Part shown: piece by piece, positions 7,201-9,581 of the stretch
Position numbering within the stretch: the first letter of the stretch is position 1
How the letters are laid out: every line of letters begins with the position of its first letter
Source: an uncultured Candidatus Melainabacteria bacterium
GTDB lineage: Bacteria > Cyanobacteriota > Vampirovibrionia > Gastranaerophilales > Gastranaerophilaceae
DNA: 9,581 bases
Direction: 5' to 3'
NCBI GenBank assembly: GCA_934754775.1
Contig: CAKVIM010000031.1
Location: 1-9,581, forward strand
Translations under genes and position numbers: made by a program
The notes under the pieces: model-generated
The model's database searches: none
Seen by the model: the letters and a program-made list of their open reading frames with translations, nothing else
What the model was told of the DNA's origin: nothing

Positions 7201-7596
7201 TTATAACCCTCTACTTGTTATAATTACACCAATGACAATGACTGCACAACCAATAAGCTTGTACAAGTTAAAAGTTTCGCCCAGTAATAAGGCAGAAAGT
7301 ACTAAAACTGCAACAAATCCAAGCATTGTGAACGGATAAGCATAGCTGATATCAAACTTAGTCATTGTTGCCATCCAAAATAATCCGGATGAAAATGTTA
7401 AACATAATGCCAAGAATATAAACGGGTCAAATATGACTTTGAATAAGAACAACAACTTTCCGAAAATTTCTGCCGGCATCGGAAGCAAAGTTGTCACGTA
7501 ATTTGTAACACGCCATTTAACGATAATTTGTGATGTTACGGTTGTCACTATTGTTGCTAATAAATATAGATATCCGATGTTCAATAATTTATTCAT
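7201..7596 (-). CDS. EmrE/ArnE-like small DMT membrane protein, probable lipid-linked sugar flippase
   Basis: A 131-residue hydrophobic protein with four predicted helices (about 8-27, 56-78, 86-108 and 112-129), the size of half an EamA protein and of ArnE/ArnF or SMR proteins. Family features are FDISYAYPF before helix 3 and LLLGETFNLYKLIG between helices 3 and 4, matching the conserved GE motif of DMT proteins. It overlaps the upstream glycosyltransferase by ATGA, which implies translational coupling. An AAAAGGA site lies about 10 bases before the start. By analogy with ArnE/F and GtrA, it probably flips the undecaprenyl-phosphate sugar made by the upstream enzyme for the downstream GT-C-like protein. 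A drug-efflux role is possible for SMR relatives but does not fit the context. Confidence 0.82.
   Translation of the reverse strand: MNKLLNIGYLYLLATIVTTVTSQIIVKWRVTNYVTTLLPMPAEIFGKLLFLFKVIFDPFIFLALCLTFSSGLFWMATMTKFDISYAYPFTMLGFVAVLVLSALLLGETFNLYKLIGCAVIVIGVIITSRGL
7207..7212 (-). promoter_or_regulatory. Shine-Dalgarno AGAGGG supporting a TTG start at 7198
   Basis: AGAGGG on the minus strand lies in the last codons of the EmrE-like gene, 8 bases before the TTG at 7198-7196. No ATG occurs in frame before the first membrane helix, so this rare start codon is the best choice. It may lower translation of the large membrane protein relative to its neighbours. Confidence 0.6.
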
Positions 7597-8531
7597 AGGT
7601 TCATTTTCCTTTTAACGACATAAAGGGAACGGTGTTGAGATATTTTAAATAATTGTCCGATATAAACACCGAGTATTCTTAAATATGTAAATAATAATCC
7701 TGCGATAAGGAAAATTGCAACCATTAAACTTGTGTAACCCAAAATTTTGTAATGAAATACAAAATAATCAACAAACAATTTTGCTGCAAAAAGGATACAC
7801 AATAAAAACATTATTGAAGCACAACATCCTGCAAACATTAGAGGTCTGTTGGAATTGTTGATAATTATTCGTTTTAGATGATTTAAACCTTTTATAAAGT
7901 TGTATCCGCTTTTCCCAATTTCTCTTTTTTCTTGACGAATATTTATGTATTCAACAGTAAAGCCTGCCCAATCGATTATGGTGCCGAATACAAAATACGG
8001 CTCTTTGCTGTTTTTTAGCTCTTGTAAAACTTTTTTATTAAAAATGGAGAAGTTGCTAACGTTTCGTCCTTCAAAGAATGGAACATCTCCCATAGCTTGA
8101 ATAAGTTTATTGGCCGCTTTGGAATAAAATTTCTTTATAAATTTTTCTTCTCTTTCTTCTCTTTCTCCATAAATAACATCACAATTGCATTCTTTGATTT
8201 TATTATAGAAACGAGGAATATCTTGTGGATTATCTTGCAAGTCACAATCCATGACCATTGTATAATCACCGTTTGCAGCATCTATTCCGGCTTTTATTGC
8301 TATATGTTGCCCAAAGTTGCGTTGTAGGTCAATAAATTTAACCCTATTATCTTCTAGTGCTAATTCCCGTATTTCATCTGCAGAACCGTAAGGGCAAGCA
8401 TCACAGACCATAATTATTTCATAATCAACATCTAATTTTGACAAATTTTCAATAAGCCTACTATAAAGAATTCTTACCAGTCTTTTATCTCCGTAAACAG
8501 GAATAACAACTGATATTAAATCTTTTTGCAT
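7593..8531 (-). CDS. Family 2 glycosyltransferase, GtrB/ArnC/DPM1-like (undecaprenyl-phosphate sugar transferase)
   Basis: A 312-residue protein with a GT-A domain (1-~225) and two C-terminal helices (about 231-256 and 266-292). Motifs in order are VVIPVYGD at the N terminus, LQRNFGQHIAIKAGIDAANGDY near 69-90, the metal-binding Asp95-Cys-Asp97 in VMDCDLQDNP, and the GKSGYNFIKGL segment of GtrB-like enzymes just before the helices. These enzymes transfer a sugar from its nucleotide to undecaprenyl phosphate on the cytoplasmic face. The start overlaps the end of the acyltransferase reading frame by 16 bases. It has its own Shine-Dalgarno (GAGGGAG about 10 bases upstream), so it need not depend wholly on upstream translation. 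It overlaps the flippase-like gene by 4 bases. The sugar cannot be told from sequence. Confidence 0.92.
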   Translation of the reverse strand: MQKDLISVVIPVYGDKRLVRILYSRLIENLSKLDVDYEIIMVCDACPYGSADEIRELALEDNRVKFIDLQRNFGQHIAIKAGIDAANGDYTMVMDCDLQDNPQDIPRFYNKIKECNCDVIYGEREEREEKFIKKFYSKAANKLIQAMGDVPFFEGRNVSNFSIFNKKVLQELKNSKEPYFVFGTIIDWAGFTVEYINIRQEKREIGKSGYNFIKGLNHLKRIIINNSNRPLMFAGCCASIMFLLCILFAAKLFVDYFVFHYKILGYTSLMVAIFLIAGLLFTYLRILGVYIGQLFKISQHRSLYVVKRKMNL

Positions 8532-8902
8532 GATTTATGGACTCCCTCAAAAACTAATGATTTAATTTTATCAAGAAGAATCGATACAATCAAGCAAATT
8601 GTTACAAAAATAGGTAATATGGTTAATGGATATTTGGGTGCGTAAACGATTTTAGAGAAATATATTCCGTAAATAAAAGTGTGAAATAAAAATATATTAA
8701 ACGAATGTATGCCTAAAAGATTTAGAAACTTTATTAGTATGTTTTGGTTGTTTATAAGATTAAACACTGTTTGAATAAAAGAATAGGCTAAAAGTGTATC
8801 TATTGGGCTTAAACTACCGGCTTCAGCGTTGTGAATTAAGATAAAACGAATTACACATAATATTATTGTAATATATATATATATATATAGTTGCATATAC
8901 AA
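8516..8902 (-). CDS. C-terminal part of the split acyltransferase-3 gene (out of frame in this sequence)
   Basis: This frame encodes the rest of the acyltransferase after the AT repeat: a helix spanning the repeat (YIYIYITIILCVIRFILI), another near SFIQTVF, the typical C-terminal LGIHSFNIFLFHTFI helix, and a last helix rich in Ile, Leu and Val. It is open for 128 codons from an ATG at 8902, but that ATG lies in the N-terminal half's coding region, lacks a good Shine-Dalgarno, and its first residues are only the shifted reading of the upstream frame. I therefore treat it as the downstream half of one gene, not an independent gene. Removal of one AT unit fuses it to the upstream half. Its end overlaps the glycosyltransferase start by 16 bases. 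Confidence 0.85.
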   Translation of the reverse strand: MYMQLYIYIYITIILCVIRFILIHNAEAGSLSPIDTLLAYSFIQTVFNLINNQNILIKFLNLLGIHSFNIFLFHTFIYGIYFSKIVYAPKYPLTILPIFVTICLIVSILLDKIKSLVFEGVHKSCKKI

Positions 8903-9561
8903 ATCTTTTTAGCTTTTGCAAATAAATCATATTTTGCAATAACCATGCCTAATACAAATGGGCAACAAAATTTCAAGATAATATCAATATGCTTGTCAGA
9001 AACAAAATATGCAAAGTAGGAAGCTATGAGTAAAATCCAACACAGATACTTATTTTGCATTAATTTGTAAAAAAATGGAAATAACAAATACAATCCTAAT
9101 ATTAGTGAAATGAACCACCAAGTTGGGTTGTAGCCCCAAAAACCAAAATATAATTGTATCCCAAGAATGTTTATTATGAGTTTAGGTATGATGTGATTAC
9201 CATAAACGGAACTAAGTGTAATATGTAGTCCGAAAACTCCTAGTGGAACAAAAGCCAGCCAAATAAACCAATAAGTTTCGTAAATTTTAAGAACCCTTTT
9301 TTTATAGAATTCTAAGATTTTTCCCTTGTAGCTTTTATACAAACCATACCCGCTCAGTATCAAAAAAATAGGAACGCAAATTTTTCCAATGTATGCTAAG
9401 ATATTCCAAAAGCCGAATATCTTGCCGTTCCAACTGAACAGATTCCAATCTATGTATCCTAATTGGTTTGGAATATAAAATAGGTGATGTACCAGTAGCA
9501 TTATTATGGCAAATCCTTTGACGATATTAGTGTCATCTTTGGTAAAAGAAATTTTATTCAC
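8863..9561 (-). CDS. Acyltransferase-3 (OafA-like) membrane O-acyltransferase, N-terminal part, frame OFF
   Basis: The N-terminal 232 residues of an acyltransferase-3 protein. Family marks are KGFAIIMLLVHHLF in the first helix (His25-His26, numbering from the GTG), CVPIFLILSGYGLYKSYK (around 62-79), a basic KKRVLKIYETYW segment matching the family's RR..RI.P.YW, and PTWWFISLILGLY near 146-158. These enzymes O-acylate surface glycans such as O-antigen or capsule from the outer face of the inner membrane. The frame ends early at 8863 after reading through the AT repeat. With one unit fewer the protein would be about 347 residues, the normal family length, so I regard this as a phase-OFF allele rather than a decayed gene. 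The start is GTG at 9561, with AGGAG 6 bases upstream; a TTG at 9567 is in frame but touches that site. Confidence 0.9.
   Translation of the reverse strand: MNKISFTKDDTNIVKGFAIIMLLVHHLFYIPNQLGYIDWNLFSWNGKIFGFWNILAYIGKICVPIFLILSGYGLYKSYKGKILEFYKKRVLKIYETYWFIWLAFVPLGVFGLHITLSSVYGNHIIPKLIINILGIQLYFGFWGYNPTWWFISLILGLYLLFPFFYKLMQNKYLCWILLIASYFAYFVSDKHIDIILKFCCPFVLGMVIAKYDLFAKAKKICICNYIYIYILQ
8871..8888. repeat. (AT)9 dinucleotide tract inside the acyltransferase gene, likely phase-variation switch
   Basis: Nine uninterrupted AT units, with a further A at 8889. On the minus strand the tract encodes alternating Tyr-Ile within a predicted membrane helix. With nine units the frame from 9561 reads on to a TAA at 8865-8863. 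Reading the downstream frame requires a change of -2 or +4 bases, so 8 or 11 units (also 5) are ON, and 9 or 10 are OFF. This is the longest simple repeat I see in the window, and it coincides exactly with the only disrupted reading frame. Confidence 0.9.
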
Positions 9562-9567
9562 TAACAA

Positions 9568-9572
9568 CTCCT
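9568..9572 (-). promoter_or_regulatory. Shine-Dalgarno AGGAG deciding a GTG start at 9561
   Basis: AGGAG on the minus strand is followed by six bases and then GTG (9561-9559). The in-frame TTG at 9567 begins directly after the site, with no spacer, so it is a poor start. Only nine more bases of upstream sequence are in the window, so no promoter can be assessed. Confidence 0.65.
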
Positions 9573-9581
9573 AAATGACAG

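Larger units (their letters stand above)
1..9581 (-). other. Single unidirectional gene run, probably one operon extending past both ends
   Basis: All twelve accepted genes (counting the split acyltransferase as one) are on the minus strand. Joins include ATGA (7596), TAATG (4396) and overlaps of 11-23 and 16 bases; the largest gap is 20 bases. I see no stem-loop with a T run between genes and no room for an internal promoter outside coding sequence. The FkbH gene continues past the left edge. The right edge stops 14 bases before the first accepted start region, so the operon promoter or more upstream genes lie outside. Confidence 0.75.

Noticed and set aside
8097..8327. Plus-strand open frame of 76 codons inside the glycosyltransferase
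   Set aside because: It is antisense to the conserved GT-A core, and its composition is explained by the opposite strand.
8516..8902. Treating the C-terminal acyltransferase frame as a separate small membrane protein
   Set aside because: It starts inside the upstream half, lacks a ribosome site, contains only the C-terminal helices of the family, and joins in frame when one AT unit is removed.
8863..8902. Acyltransferase as an ordinary pseudogene or a sequencing error
   Set aside because: No other lesion is present in either half and the break sits in a slippage-prone repeat, so phase variation fits better. An error cannot be fully excluded without reads.

Overview
This is a low-GC window (roughly one third G+C on lines I counted by hand). 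Every gene I accept lies on the minus strand and is packed head to tail, with gaps of 1-20 bases or short overlaps. Most genes have recognisable Shine-Dalgarno sites, and the contents are surface-glycan and acyl-modification genes. This suggests an AT-rich, host-associated Gram-negative-type bacterium and argues against Bacteroidetes, which rarely use Shine-Dalgarno sites. I cannot name the genus. There are no RNA genes, insertion sequences, CRISPR arrays or convincing terminators, so the window looks like the middle of one long operon read from right to left.

Right part, in transcription order (9561 to 5303): an acyltransferase-3 membrane O-acyltransferase, a GtrB/ArnC-like family 2 glycosyltransferase, a small EmrE/ArnE-like DMT membrane protein, and a large multi-spanning GT-C-like glycosyltransferase. 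The last three match the three-component logic of lipid-linked sugar modification: load a sugar onto undecaprenyl phosphate, flip it, and transfer it outside the cytoplasm. The acyltransferase is split in two by a frameshift lying exactly in a nine-unit AT dinucleotide repeat (8871-8888). Losing one AT unit rejoins the halves into a normal-length protein of about 347 residues. It therefore looks like a phase-variable gene captured in the OFF state.

Left part (5291 to 1): a PglD/NeuD-type left-handed beta-helix acyltransferase, an acyl carrier protein (ACP), a beta-ketoacyl-ACP synthase III (KAS III), a second ACP, two tandem short-chain dehydrogenases, a third ACP, and an FkbH-like HAD protein cut by the left edge of the window. 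This set could make a short, probably hydroxylated acyl group on a dedicated carrier and hand it to a sugar nucleotide. FkbH relatives make D-glyceroyl-ACP from 1,3-bisphosphoglycerate, so the group may begin with a glyceroyl unit.

Together the operon appears to encode a glycan carrying a custom acyl decoration made in the cytoplasm, a sugar side branch added after flipping, and a second acylation outside the cytoplasm whose presence is switched by repeat slippage. The assignment of families is strong. The chemistry of the acyl group, the sugar and the final glycan (O-antigen, capsule or glycoprotein) is inference.
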